64,000 bases of DNA from assembly GCF_900112695.1 (NCBI RefSeq), contig NZ_FOMT01000002.1, positions 998,479 through 1,062,478 of the forward strand. The letters are read 5' to 3'. Made by a program: the position numbers and the translations under genes. Below, one piece after another: positions 52,981-62,003 of this stretch; the stretch's first letter is position 1, and every line of letters starts with the position of its first letter. This DNA comes from Paenibacillus catalpae. Lineage in GTDB: Bacteria > Bacillota > Bacilli > Paenibacillales > Paenibacillaceae. The notes under the pieces are model-generated. The model made no database searches. It was not told the DNA's origin and was given only the letters and a program-made list of their open reading frames with translations.

Positions 52981-54489
52981 ATGAGTTTTAAGGTAGCATT
53001 TGTAGGTGCAGGCAGTATCGGATTCACGCGCGGCTTGATGAGGGACTTGCTTGCCGTGCCGGAGTTTAAGGATATCCAGGTTGCTTTTACAGACATTAAC
53101 GAACATAATCTCGACATGGTCACCCAGCTCGTGCAGAGAGACATTCGGGAAAATGGCTTGTCCATCGAGATTCAAGCGACAACGGACCGCAGAGAGGCGC
53201 TTAAGGATGCTCGTTACATCTTCTGCGTGGTGCGGATCGGCGGTCTTGAAGCGTTCCAATACGACATCGATATTCCGCTCAAATACGGCATCGACCAATG
53301 CGTCGGCGATACCCTTTGTGCAGGCGGCATTATGTACGGTCAACGCGGCATCGCCGAGATGCTGAATATCTGTAAGGACATTCGCGAGGTGGCCGAGCCC
53401 AATGCGCTGCTCCTTAACTATGCGAATCCGATGGCGATGCTGACCTGGGCATGCAACAAGTACGGCGGTGTCCGCACCATTGGCCTCTGCCATGGCGTAC
53501 AAGGCGGACATCACCAAATCGCTCGTGCGCTGGGCCGGGAGAAGAAGGACGTAGATATCATCTGCGCGGGTATTAACCATCAGACTTGGTATATCTCGGT
53601 GAAGACCGACGGTGTTGATCGTACGGGGGATCTCTTGGAGGCATTCGAATCGGTGCCGGAATTCGCTAAGACCGAGAAGGTCCGCATCGACATGCTGCGC
53701 CGCTTCGGCTACTACTCCACTGAATCCAATGGTCACTTAAGCGAATACGTGCCTTGGTACCGCAAACGTGCCGATGAGATTAAGGACTGGATCGACCTTG
53801 GTTCATGGATTAACGGCGAGACCGGCGGTTACCTGCGCGTCTGCACCGAAGGCCGCAACTGGTTCGAGACCGACTTCCCGAACTGGATGAAGGCAGAGCC
53901 GTTCAAGTATACGGCTGAGAACCGCGGCGAAGAGCATGGTTCCTACATTATTGAAGGCCTCGAGACAGGCCGAGTCTATCGCGGTCACTTCAATGTCGTG
54001 AATAACGGCGTTATCACTAACTTGCCGGACGATGCGATTATCGAAGCTCCGGGTTATGTCGATCGCAACGGCATCAACATGCCGATTGTCGGCGACCTGC
54101 CGCTCGGCCCCGCAGCCGTCTGCAACGTCAGCATCTCCGTCCAGCGCATGGCCGTAGAGGCCGCCGTCCATGGCGACGACAAGCTGCTCCGCCAAGCGAT
54201 GATGATGGACCCGCTTGTTGGCGCGGTATGCAACCCTAAAGAAATTTGGCAGATGGCCGACGAGATGCTCGTAGCGCAAGCGAAGTGGCTTCCGCAGTAC
54301 ACGGAAGCTATCGCGGCAGCGGAGGTGCGGTTGGCTAGCGGCAACCTGTTGCCTACGCGTGAGAACTACCAAGGCGCTGCGCGCTTAAAGACGAAGTCGA
54401 TCGAGGAGCTCAGCCAGGATCGGGAAGCGGCGACTCGCAACGCGATTGAGTCGGATAAGGCGAAGGAGCGGCCTGCGGCCGAGGTTTAA
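52981..54489 (+). CDS. Family 4 glycosidase (alpha-glucosidase/alpha-galactosidase, MelA-like)
   Basis: A 502-residue GH4 enzyme, which uses NAD and a divalent metal to cleave by oxidation-elimination. The N-terminal NAD loop is VAFVGAGSIGFTRGLMRDLL; YANPMAMLTWAC and GLCHGVQGGHHQ contain the metal Cys and His; INHQTWYI follows. The start at 52981 follows GAGGAGG. GH4 enzymes cleave alpha-glucosides, alpha-galactosides or alpha-galacturonides. It is preceded by its likely regulator and followed by two hairpins. No transporter is adjacent. Confidence 0.88.
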   Translation: MSFKVAFVGAGSIGFTRGLMRDLLAVPEFKDIQVAFTDINEHNLDMVTQLVQRDIRENGLSIEIQATTDRREALKDARYIFCVVRIGGLEAFQYDIDIPLKYGIDQCVGDTLCAGGIMYGQRGIAEMLNICKDIREVAEPNALLLNYANPMAMLTWACNKYGGVRTIGLCHGVQGGHHQIARALGREKKDVDIICAGINHQTWYISVKTDGVDRTGDLLEAFESVPEFAKTEKVRIDMLRRFGYYSTESNGHLSEYVPWYRKRADEIKDWIDLGSWINGETGGYLRVCTEGRNWFETDFPNWMKAEPFKYTAENRGEEHGSYIIEGLETGRVYRGHFNVVNNGVITNLPDDAIIEAPGYVDRNGINMPIVGDLPLGPAAVCNVSISVQRMAVEAAVHGDDKLLRQAMMMDPLVGAVCNPKEIWQMADEMLVAQAKWLPQYTEAIAAAEVRLASGNLLPTRENYQGAARLKTKSIEELSQDREAATRNAIESDKAKERPAAEV

Positions 54490-54559
54490 TAGGAAATCTC
54501 GGCTAGTCTTTATAATTCAAATAACTTAACAACATGTCTATCCCAATATATCGATAATA

Positions 54560-54575
54560 GGTGCTGCGCAGCACC
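54560..54575. repeat. Perfect 16-bp palindrome
   Basis: GGTGCTGCGCAGCACC, self-complementary, 70 bases after the GH4 stop codon. It could be a protein site or an RNA hairpin; no T-run follows. Confidence 0.6.
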
Positions 54576-54600
54576 AATATTGTTATACTTACTCATACAG

Positions 54601-54640
54601 AAACAAGCGATTCCTCATAAAAGAGGATCGCTTGTTTTTA
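54601..54640 (+). terminator. Terminator after the GH4 gene
   Basis: AAACAAGCGAT.CCTC and GAGGATCGCTTGTT form a ~14-bp stem around ATAAAA, followed by TTT. It marks the left edge of the AT-rich island and may also stop the minus-strand gene. Confidence 0.8.
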
Positions 54641-54710
54641 TGATTGCTGATATAATTTAAATCTTCAAGAAACTGCTCATAGTTCTCTACTTTATCAAAA
54701 GTTTTTTCAA

Positions 54711-55805
54711 TCAGTTCGATTGGAGTAGTTTGGTTTGGATGTGAAGCTGGTCAGTGAAAACGTTATGTATGTTGTTTAGTTGATCCCGTACAATGATGTA
54801 ATTCTTGTCCTGATAAACTCGAATGCCTTCAACTTTTTTTATTTGACCATTTAGATTGTATTCCACTGAAATGTAATCCGTATCAAACTGTGATAAATTC
54901 TTGCCGAAACTGCCTAATTGATATGCAGTGTGAGAGACAAATACGATTAAAACAGCGACAATAAAGATATAAACAAATAATACTTGCCATAAAGTTAAGA
55001 ATATATTTTTTATTTTGAGATGGAGAATTAGAATATTGATTTTTAGAATACTCCAGTTAAGATTTAAATAATAATACAAATGAGATTCGAGTTTGGATGA
55101 CACTAGCGTATTTCTAAGGAGCTTTTCTCTTGTTCTTGCATAGTCTCTAAATAATGAAAAAATGAAAATTAGCAGTAGCACAACTATGTTACCTGATTGC
55201 AAAGAAATAAAAACTTCCTGCTGAAAAGTGTTAAAGTCCAATGAAGAATCTAGAAAAGGTAATTCTTTAGAAAAAGCAAAGTAATTGATGAGCACTTCCC
55301 ACAAAGAGGAATTTTTTGAAGCGTAAAACAAATAATATGGTAACAATGGGATGAAAAACTGTAACAATCCCCAAAAGATTATGAGTCCAAAGATGATACC
55401 AACTATAGAACCGATTATAATGAATTTTCTATTTCTACTTCTGTGAAGAAGTTTTCTACCATAAAACAAGTAAATTCCTAATGGTAATATGGTTAATATA
55501 GTTATGAATAGATATACAAATGCATAATAAAAATACAATCTATTGCTGAAATCAATGGGGTTTTGAAATGCAGATATTAAAGAAAGAATTTCGTTTCTCG
55601 CCTTACTCTGTAAAATAATAAACCCTATGATATAAGCTAAACCATGAGAAAATACAAAAAATAAAGCTGTAATAAAAATTCTTATTAAGATTGGAATTCT
55701 CAGGTATATTAAAATAAAGCTGCTCAGAGGAATTCTTTCTCGGTTTCGTTCTATAAATGATATTAGACTTGAATATTTGTTCTGGATCCACAGTATTGAT
55801 TCCAT
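54711..55805 (-). CDS. AT-rich multi-spanning membrane protein of unknown function
   Basis: A 364-residue protein with about five or six membrane segments (for instance IFITALFFVFSHGLAYIIGF, FLTLWQVLFVYIFIVAV) and a charged, mostly polar end of about 75 residues. No known family is recognised. The gene is much richer in A and T than the operons to the left, with AT-ending codons, a sign of transfer. The ribosome site (GGGAAA) is weak, so the exact start is uncertain. It lies alone on the minus strand. Confidence 0.55.
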   Translation of the reverse strand: MESILWIQNKYSSLISFIERNRERIPLSSFILIYLRIPILIRIFITALFFVFSHGLAYIIGFIILQSKARNEILSLISAFQNPIDFSNRLYFYYAFVYLFITILTILPLGIYLFYGRKLLHRSRNRKFIIIGSIVGIIFGLIIFWGLLQFFIPLLPYYLFYASKNSSLWEVLINYFAFSKELPFLDSSLDFNTFQQEVFISLQSGNIVVLLLIFIFSLFRDYARTREKLLRNTLVSSKLESHLYYYLNLNWSILKINILILHLKIKNIFLTLWQVLFVYIFIVAVLIVFVSHTAYQLGSFGKNLSQFDTDYISVEYNLNGQIKKVEGIRVYQDKNYIIVRDQLNNIHNVFTDQLHIQTKLLQSN

Positions 55806-55924
55806 CTATAAGTATTTCCCTTCAATAATTTGTTTTCTCTTACTTCATACAGGACATCCTAGTATCAGTTATCGGTTTTCTAACATAAGAAATGAACTTG
55901 TTCATTTGGAAAGTAGGTAAAAGG

Positions 55925-55956
55925 GAGAGTGTAGGATTGCTACGCTCTCTTTATTT
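55925..55956 (+). terminator. Orphan terminator in the island
   Basis: GAGAGTGTAG and CTACGCTCTC form a 10-bp stem (one T-G pair) with a 5-base loop, then TTTATTT. No + strand gene lies before it, as the neighbour is on the minus strand. The rest of the 350-base gap (55806-56154) shows no other clear element. Confidence 0.65.
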
Positions 55957-56154
55957 GTATGGAATTATTGTGTGGGAATAATTTTATACATGTAAGGCAC
56001 AAAACCATTGTTTATGAAACGGTCTTGAAGGATTTGGCTTAATCGTGGTTAAAACTCTTGAAACTAGTACGGAACTCATTCCAAAAACAAATTCACGAAA
56101 AGGTACGTTTATGATACTATTTAATTAATGGTAAATACGAGAGGAACGATACAA

Positions 56155-56736
56155 ATGAAAATAGCTTACGCTAGAGTTTCGACAGCAGATCAATCCCTAG
56201 ATTTGCAAATGGATTCACTGAAGAAGTTTGGATATGACCGAATCTATACGGAAAAGGCGAGTGGCGGCAAAGATGACCGCCCCGAACTAGCGAAGGCATT
56301 GGAGATGTTACGCGATGGGGACACCTTGATAGTATACAAACTTGACCGTTTGGCACGTTCGACATTGAAGCTAATTGAAACACTTGACCTACTTACCAAG
56401 AAGGGCGTGGAGTTCATAAGCCTATCTGATAACATCGACACGTCTACATCGGCAGGAAAAGCAATGTTTGGGATGATGGCGGTATTCGCGGAGTTTGAGA
56501 GGTCAATTATTCGAGAACGTACTGTCGCAGGACTTGAAGCCGCTAGAGCCCGTGGACGGAAGGGCGGTCGCCCAATGACGGATAAGAAGAAGCTAGACAA
56601 AGCAATCAAACTACATGAGAGCGAAGAGTTTACGGTAACACAAATTGAGGAAATGACAGGAGTAAGCAAGGGTTCACTTTACCGCGAACTTAATCGGAGG
56701 AAGCAGGGAAAAATAAAAGCGTATGAGACAGTCTGA
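56155..56736 (+). CDS. Serine recombinase (resolvase/invertase family)
   Basis: A 193-residue small serine recombinase. The catalytic Ser9 stands in YARVSTADQ, and KLDRLARS (Arg65, Arg68) completes the site; ENDIDTSTSAGKAMFGMMA-type residues follow in the E-helix start. The C terminus has a helix-turn-helix (FTVTQIEEMTGVSKGSLYREL) for binding its crossover site. ATG at 56155 follows GAGAGGA. It resembles Tn3-type resolvases and plasmid invertases. No transposase is nearby, so its job could be to resolve or move the island. A terminator follows. Confidence 0.88.
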   Translation: MKIAYARVSTADQSLDLQMDSLKKFGYDRIYTEKASGGKDDRPELAKALEMLRDGDTLIVYKLDRLARSTLKLIETLDLLTKKGVEFISLSDNIDTSTSAGKAMFGMMAVFAEFERSIIRERTVAGLEAARARGRKGGRPMTDKKKLDKAIKLHESEEFTVTQIEEMTGVSKGSLYRELNRRKQGKIKAYETV

Positions 56737-56773
56737 GAGCCTTTGAGGGGCAGTATAAGGACTAACATTCGGT

Positions 56774-56806
56774 AGAGCCATCCCTTAGAGGGCGGCTCTT
56801 TCTTTT
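56774..56806 (+). terminator. Terminator after the recombinase gene
   Basis: AGAGCC.CCCT and AGGG.GGCTCT pair in a hairpin (56774-56798) followed by TTCTTTT. The next ~200 bases show no clear element apart from the ribosome site of the following gene. Confidence 0.65.
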
Positions 56807-57016
56807 GCTCTACTTAGCTTGCAGGGGCTTATAACCCCACCCCAGTGCCTAGCGAAATGGTTTTTGCTGTCGCGGCAGAGTTTACCGTCGTATGCTCCGT
56901 ACAAAATTTTTCTGACTTGCCTTTGTACGCACACAGGGGGAAACGTGAATTTTCATGGTTATTCGAGCGATTTTGCATTAGAATTAGGAGTAATACACTT
57001 TAGTCGGAGGTAAGAT

Positions 57017-58012
57017 ATGATTAATGCTAATAAGCCGAATTTATGGAAAGAAGATGTAGCACGTTCAGTTGATTTATATAATACATGGTTCATGCAGTTT
57101 GCTCCCGAAGCATACAGAAGTACACGTGTACAAACTACCGCTGATGTAAAAGCGGCGCTTAAGGTACTTGATAATTTGAAGAGTATCAACCCTGAAATTA
57201 TCATGAACAACCCAACAATTGTACCTACTCTTAGAATGTGTACTGCGCCGCCCTTAGCACGTGATAGGTTAACTGGATTAGGTTACTTGAATAAATCCAT
57301 TCTTTCCTCGATGGAGGACAAGGGAGCAGTTCCTCCAAAAATGAAGGAACTAGAGTTGGTTCGTAATTTTACGGCAATAAGTGGAGTAATAACAAAACTT
57401 CTTGATAAAGATATTTTTACGTGGCTTGAAGACGGACATGTCCCAACAGATGAGGAAGTGTACAGGGCTTCAACAATTATTGCCGATAGACTTTGTGGGG
57501 CAGTCGCAAACCCGATAATTAAAAATGCTCAGGAACAACGCCAATTGGCTTTAATTGCAAGTTACTTAGAAGAACGGGGATACGACCGAATCAAACACCC
57601 ATCGGATAAGCCGATAACGGAAATGAAAAAGGGAACGTACAGTTTTATTATGAACGTACCTATTTACCAGTCTGAAGTGACTAGTGAAGATGGCGAAAGT
57701 GGAGACAATGAAGGTGCATCAAAAGTGAATCTAGCTATCGACGTTGTTATACAAAAGAAAACGGCACAAGATGGAGAGTACCCTATTCTGATCGAATGTA
57801 AGTCAGCAGGTGACTTTACCAATACAAACAAACGTCGAAAAGAAGAGGCTATTAAGAGCATTCAATTAAGGAACACTTATGGAAGCGAATTAAAATTGTA
57901 TTTGTTCTTGTGTGGTTATTTTGACACCCCATACTTGGGTTATGAAGCCGCTGAAGGTTTGGATTGGATATGGGAACATAGGATTTCCGATTTTGATCAA
58001 TTGGGGATATAA
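57017..58012 (+). CDS. Type II restriction endonuclease, XamI-like
   Basis: A 331-residue protein resembling the XamI family of restriction enzymes, judged by its start (NLWKEDVARSVDLYNTWFM, QFAPEAYRSTR) and by a PD-(D/E)XK-like core: Asp242 in LAIDVVIQKK and Glu260-x-Lys262 in PILIECKSAGD. The following gene, 2 bases after the stop, is an adenine methyltransferase, the usual partner. The start is the ATG after TCGGAGG. XamI cuts GTCGAC; the same specificity is inferred here but not shown. AT-rich like the rest of the island. Confidence 0.65.
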   Translation: MINANKPNLWKEDVARSVDLYNTWFMQFAPEAYRSTRVQTTADVKAALKVLDNLKSINPEIIMNNPTIVPTLRMCTAPPLARDRLTGLGYLNKSILSSMEDKGAVPPKMKELELVRNFTAISGVITKLLDKDIFTWLEDGHVPTDEEVYRASTIIADRLCGAVANPIIKNAQEQRQLALIASYLEERGYDRIKHPSDKPITEMKKGTYSFIMNVPIYQSEVTSEDGESGDNEGASKVNLAIDVVIQKKTAQDGEYPILIECKSAGDFTNTNKRRKEEAIKSIQLRNTYGSELKLYLFLCGYFDTPYLGYEAAEGLDWIWEHRISDFDQLGI

Positions 58013-58014
58013 TT

Positions 58015-59571
58015 ATGACGAAAATAAAAGAACTTGAAGAACTACGAAGTAAAACGCAAATAGCCATTGATGCTCAAAAAAATTTAGTTGAACGTAATCA
58101 AATGGGTCAATATTCCACTCCATTTGAATTAGCAAAAGAAGTTGCAGAATTTGTTCTTAACCAGTGGAAGACACATAATCCGAACACCCCAATCCGATTC
58201 CTTGAACCTGCGATTGGGACAGGGGCATTCTACTCAGCATTTCGGTCTCAAGCGCTTGATAATGATATATCTAACGCAACGGGTATAGAGTTGGATAAGT
58301 CCTTTTTCGAGGCTTCAAGGGACTTATGGAAAGATGAACGAATCAAGATTATTAACGAAGATTCAACAAAAGTTCAATTGAATGATTTTTATAATCTTCT
58401 TATTACGAATCCTCCTTATGTTCGACATCATCATATTGATAAAGAAGAAAAAGATAGATTGAAAAAGAAAGTCAAAGAACTGCTAGGATATGATGTAAGC
58501 GGACTTTCAGGGCTTTATTGTTACTTTATTTGGCTGTCTCATCAATGGTTATTAGAGGGTGCATGGGCAACTTGGCTAATTCCTTCAGAGTATTTAGATG
58601 TAAATTATGGGCGGTTGGTAAAAAAGTATTTGAAAGAGAAAGTTAGATTGAAATTCATTCATAAGTACGACCCTAATAATTGTCAATTTACTGACGCACT
58701 CGTTTCATCGTGTGTTCTTATATATGAAAAGTCTGTACCTGATGAGTCAGATGTCGTTCGCTTTTCATTCGGAGGTTCTATTGAAAAGCCTGATTTTGTT
58801 AAATATGTCCGAATAAATGAACTTAACCCTGACGATAAATGGTCATGGAACTTGATGGATAGACCTGAAAAAACGAAGACCGTACAGTTTTCTGATTTTT
58901 TTGATGTGAAGCGTGGAATTGCAACGGGCAATAACGACTTTTTTGTTTTAGAAAGAAAACAGATTGAAGAAATGGGATTACCAATTCAATGCTTCACACC
59001 TTTACTTCCACCTCCTCGGGGGCTTAATTCGGATGTGATTGAGTGTGACATTGATGGTTTTCCTGATGTATGTCCACAACCCTTTGTGATTGACACATCA
59101 CTTACAGAAGAAGAGCTAGCGGACAAGTATCCTCAATTAAGTAGTTACTTGGATAAGGGTAAGCAAGAAGGGATTTTAGAAGGTTATATTGTGCGTAATC
59201 GAAAAGTTTGGTATAAACAGGAAAATCGCAAGCCTGCACCTTTTCTCTGTACTTACATGGGAAGAGAATCAAGCGGTGGTAATCCGTTTAGATTCATTTG
59301 GAATAAATCAAATGCAATTGTTACCAATGGTTATCTAATGCTTTACCCTAAAGGAGAGCTTAAAGCGCTCCTGAAATCCAATCCCAATCTTTATTCGAGT
59401 GTTTATGATGCACTTTGTCTTATTGCAGATGAAAACTTCTCAGATGAAGGTCGAGAGTATGGCGGTGGCTTGAAAAAGATTGAACCTAAAGAACTTGGAA
59501 AAGTTTCTGCGGATGCTCTGCTATCAATTCTACCTAGCTACGAGGTCGTTGAACAACAACTGATATTTTAA
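58015..59571 (+). CDS. N6-adenine DNA methyltransferase of the restriction-modification pair
   Basis: A 518-residue type II adenine methyltransferase of the gamma class. Motif I is FLEPAIGTGAF (residues 62-72, AdoMet), motif IV is ITNPPYVRHHH (NPPY at 132-135), and a C-terminal target-recognition region follows (DVKRGIATGNNDFFVL and onwards). It would protect host DNA from the endonuclease encoded just upstream. Its length fits the XamI/SalI-type methylases. The gene pair is tightly packed and closed by a hairpin. Confidence 0.88.
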   Translation: MTKIKELEELRSKTQIAIDAQKNLVERNQMGQYSTPFELAKEVAEFVLNQWKTHNPNTPIRFLEPAIGTGAFYSAFRSQALDNDISNATGIELDKSFFEASRDLWKDERIKIINEDSTKVQLNDFYNLLITNPPYVRHHHIDKEEKDRLKKKVKELLGYDVSGLSGLYCYFIWLSHQWLLEGAWATWLIPSEYLDVNYGRLVKKYLKEKVRLKFIHKYDPNNCQFTDALVSSCVLIYEKSVPDESDVVRFSFGGSIEKPDFVKYVRINELNPDDKWSWNLMDRPEKTKTVQFSDFFDVKRGIATGNNDFFVLERKQIEEMGLPIQCFTPLLPPPRGLNSDVIECDIDGFPDVCPQPFVIDTSLTEEELADKYPQLSSYLDKGKQEGILEGYIVRNRKVWYKQENRKPAPFLCTYMGRESSGGNPFRFIWNKSNAIVTNGYLMLYPKGELKALLKSNPNLYSSVYDALCLIADENFSDEGREYGGGLKKIEPKELGKVSADALLSILPSYEVVEQQLIF

Positions 59572-59576
59572 TCTTA

Positions 59577-59608
59577 AAGACGCCATTTGTATTTTATAAT
59601 GGCGTCTT
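59577..59608 (+). terminator. Terminator after the methyltransferase gene
   Basis: AAGACGCCATT (59577-59587) pairs with AATGGCGTCTT (59598-59608), 11 bp, with a 10-base loop, followed by ACGTTTT. Closes the island's restriction-modification genes. Confidence 0.75.
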
Positions 59609-59691
59609 ACGTTTTAGAGTTGAGCAAACACCATTTTACGGACACATACAATTGTTTGTTGTCACTGTCTACTCGTCACATGTGGTGTGCG

Positions 59692-60036
59692 TAGACTTCT
59701 AATTAGAGAAGAATAAAATGTCGCCGCGCGTACTGTACCATTTTAAATTGAAACCCTTCATGGGAGATTAGGGCTCAAGCACATACTTGAGTCCTTTTAC
59801 TTTGATTAGGGGGATGATTTTAAAGATGAATAGGCAATATTAAAGGTCATCTAAACCCGCCACTCTGGCAACAGAGTAGAAGAAGTATACTGCTGGACCG
59901 TTAATTTGGTTACGTCAGAAGCAAGGGAATATAAGTCGTCTCTTCCCTCCTGTTGGACGTTTGACGCTCCCGGAAGCTCTACGTTAAGATAATCAAGCAA
60001 TGATTAAATCAACATTCAATAGGAGTAAGGAGGCAC
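59692..60036 (+). promoter_or_regulatory. Long leader of the kynurenine operon with hairpins
   Basis: TAGACT (59692) and TAAAAT (59714), 16 bases apart, may form a weak promoter. Then GGGCTCAAG and CTTGAGTCC (59771-59794) form a 9-bp stem followed by TTTT, terminator-like. Further on ACTCTG-GCAA-CAGAGT (59862-59877) is a perfect 6-bp stem capped by a GNRA loop, and more short pairs follow up to ~59980. The parts together suggest an RNA leader of about 300 bases with possible attenuation. No known riboswitch fold, and no T-box consensus, was found. Confidence 0.35.
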
Positions 60037-60039
60037 ATG

Positions 60040-61338
60040 ATGGTTCAGGACCAACAAGACTTAGATCTATATTCCAAAGAATATGCCCGGCAGCTCGATG
60101 AACATGATGAGCTGGCTTCATACCGTGATGAATTTTACATCAATCCGAACTCCATTTACATGGATGGCAACTCGCTAGGCCTGCTCTCCAAACGCGCGGA
60201 GCAATCCTTATTAGACGTTTTGGGCGCTTGGAAACACCAAGGCATCGACGGCTGGACGCAGGGGCAGTATCCGTGGTTTTATCTCGCAGAAAAGCTGGCA
60301 GCCATGAGTGCGCCGCTTGTTGGAGCCTCTGCTGATGAAGTGATTGTAACGGGCTCCACAACTGTGAACCTGCATCAACTGGTGGCGACCTTCTACAAGC
60401 CTCAAGGTATTCGTACAAAGATTTTGGCGGATGAGCTGAATTTTCCTTCAGATATTTATGCGCTGCAAAGTCAGCTAAAGCTTCATGGCTACGATCCGGA
60501 TGAGCATCTCATTCGGGTAGCCAGCCGCGATGGACGCTTTCTTCAAGAGGAAGATATCATCGCTGCGATGACGGAAGAGGTTGCACTTATTGTGCTCCCT
60601 GCGGTGCTGTACCGGAGCGGGCAGCTGCTGGATATGAAGCGTCTATCAGCTGAGGCTCATGCGCGCGGTATTCTGATTGGCTTTGACGGCTGCCATTCGG
60701 TCGGGTCCATTCCGCATTCGTTTAGCGAGTGGGATGTCGATTTTGCCTTTTGGTGCAATTATAAATATTTGAACAGCGGGCCGGGAGGGACAGCCAGCCT
60801 GTATGTCAATCGCAAGCATCATGGCATAACACCAGGCCTAACGGGATGGTTCGGTTCCCATAAAGATAAGCAGTTCGATATGGAGCATCAGTTCCATCAA
60901 GCGGATACAGCGGGAGCGTTCCAGATTGGAACGCCAAACATACTCAGCATGGCGCCGCTCATTGGATCACTCGAGCTATTTGCAGAAGCGACAATGGAGA
61001 AGCTGCGTCAGAAGTCGCTGCACATCACGCGTTATATGATGGAACTAATTAAGCATGAGCTGAGTGATATGGGCTTCACGCTTGGCAATCCTACGGAGGA
61101 CGAGCGCAGAGGCGGACATGTGAGTCTCGAGCATCAGGAAGCGGCGAGAATCTGCAAAGCGCTCAAGGAGCTGCAGCACATCGTGCCTGATTTCCGTGCT
61201 CCGAACATCATTCGTCTCGCGCCTGTTCCACTGTATACAAGCTACAGCGACGTATGGGAAACCGTGCAGCGGCTGAAAGCCGTCATGGTGGATAAGCAAT
61301 ACGAGAAATTCGCCAATATGCGGGATGTCGTTGCATAA
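60040..61338 (+). CDS. kynU: Kynureninase
   Basis: A PLP enzyme of 432 residues (one more if the ATG at 60037 is used; AAGGAGG is 6 bases before 60040 and only 3 before 60037). It cleaves kynurenine to anthranilate and alanine. Motifs: [17 protein letters not shown] near the start, [28 protein letters not shown] with the PLP Lys, and GLTGWFGS followed by FQIGTPNI. It is the first gene of a kynU-kynB-kynA operon. Alanine made here would feed alanine dehydrogenase. Confidence 0.94.
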   Translation: MVQDQQDLDLYSKEYARQLDEHDELASYRDEFYINPNSIYMDGNSLGLLSKRAEQSLLDVLGAWKHQGIDGWTQGQYPWFYLAEKLAAMSAPLVGASADEVIVTGSTTVNLHQLVATFYKPQGIRTKILADELNFPSDIYALQSQLKLHGYDPDEHLIRVASRDGRFLQEEDIIAAMTEEVALIVLPAVLYRSGQLLDMKRLSAEAHARGILIGFDGCHSVGSIPHSFSEWDVDFAFWCNYKYLNSGPGGTASLYVNRKHHGITPGLTGWFGSHKDKQFDMEHQFHQADTAGAFQIGTPNILSMAPLIGSLELFAEATMEKLRQKSLHITRYMMELIKHELSDMGFTLGNPTEDERRGGHVSLEHQEAARICKALKELQHIVPDFRAPNIIRLAPVPLYTSYSDVWETVQRLKAVMVDKQYEKFANMRDVVA

Positions 61339-61359
61339 GATGGAGGAAGGAGTATCTGG

Positions 61360-61986
61360 ATGACCTTGATCGATATTTCTCGCCCTCTTGCTAACGGGAC
61401 GCCTACTTGGCCGGGTGACACGCCTTTCTTCTATGAAGTGAGCTGGTCTAAGGAGCAGAGCGGATCGGTGAACGTTGGCAAGCTGACGATGAGCATTCAT
61501 ACAGGAACGCATATCGATTCCCCGTTTCACTTCGACAATGATGGGCGTAAGGTAAAGGATTTGGACCTTCAGCTATATGTAGGACCGGCACGCTTGATAG
61601 ATGTATCTGGCCGCTCGAGCATAGGTGCGGAGGATCTGGCATCGTATGAGCTCGAAGGGGTGACCCGTCTGCTGCTGCGCACGAGTTCTTGGACCAATCC
61701 AGACGAATTCCCGTCTGAAATTACGTATTTGAGAGCGGATCTTGGCCCGTTCCTGCAAGCTCGAGGCATTCGGCTTATCGGTGTTGATGTTCCTTCGGTT
61801 GATCCGCTGGACAGCAAAGAGCTTGCGGCCCATCACGGCCTGCATGCTCATGACATTCATATTTTGGAAGGACTCAACCTCGATCATGTCTCCCCTGGAG
61901 ATTACGAATTAATGGCGCTGCCACTCCCGCTTGCAGAAGCGGACGGCAGCCCTGTACGAGCAGTGCTTCGACCATTCACACCATAG
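61360..61986 (+). CDS. kynB: Kynurenine formamidase
   Basis: A 208-residue zinc-dependent cyclase-type formamidase that turns N-formylkynurenine into kynurenine and formate. The start [19 protein letters not shown] and the metal motif [12 protein letters not shown] are diagnostic, with [11 protein letters not shown] and HDIHILEGL later. GGAGGAAGGAG precedes the ATG by ~8 bases. It lies 21 bases after kynU. Confidence 0.93.
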   Translation: MTLIDISRPLANGTPTWPGDTPFFYEVSWSKEQSGSVNVGKLTMSIHTGTHIDSPFHFDNDGRKVKDLDLQLYVGPARLIDVSGRSSIGAEDLASYELEGVTRLLLRTSSWTNPDEFPSEITYLRADLGPFLQARGIRLIGVDVPSVDPLDSKELAAHHGLHAHDIHILEGLNLDHVSPGDYELMALPLPLAEADGSPVRAVLRPFTP

Positions 61987-62003
61987 AAAAGGAGCATATG
62001 AAC

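Noticed and set aside
54560..54575. Terminator at the 16-bp palindrome after GH4
   Set aside because: No T-run follows; the hairpin at 54601-54640 is the better terminator.
54711..59571. Complete transposon around the recombinase
   Set aside because: No transposase and no terminal inverted repeats or target duplications were found by eye.
59850..60036. T-box leader before kynU
   Set aside because: The conserved antiterminator bulge sequence and an identifiable specifier loop are absent.
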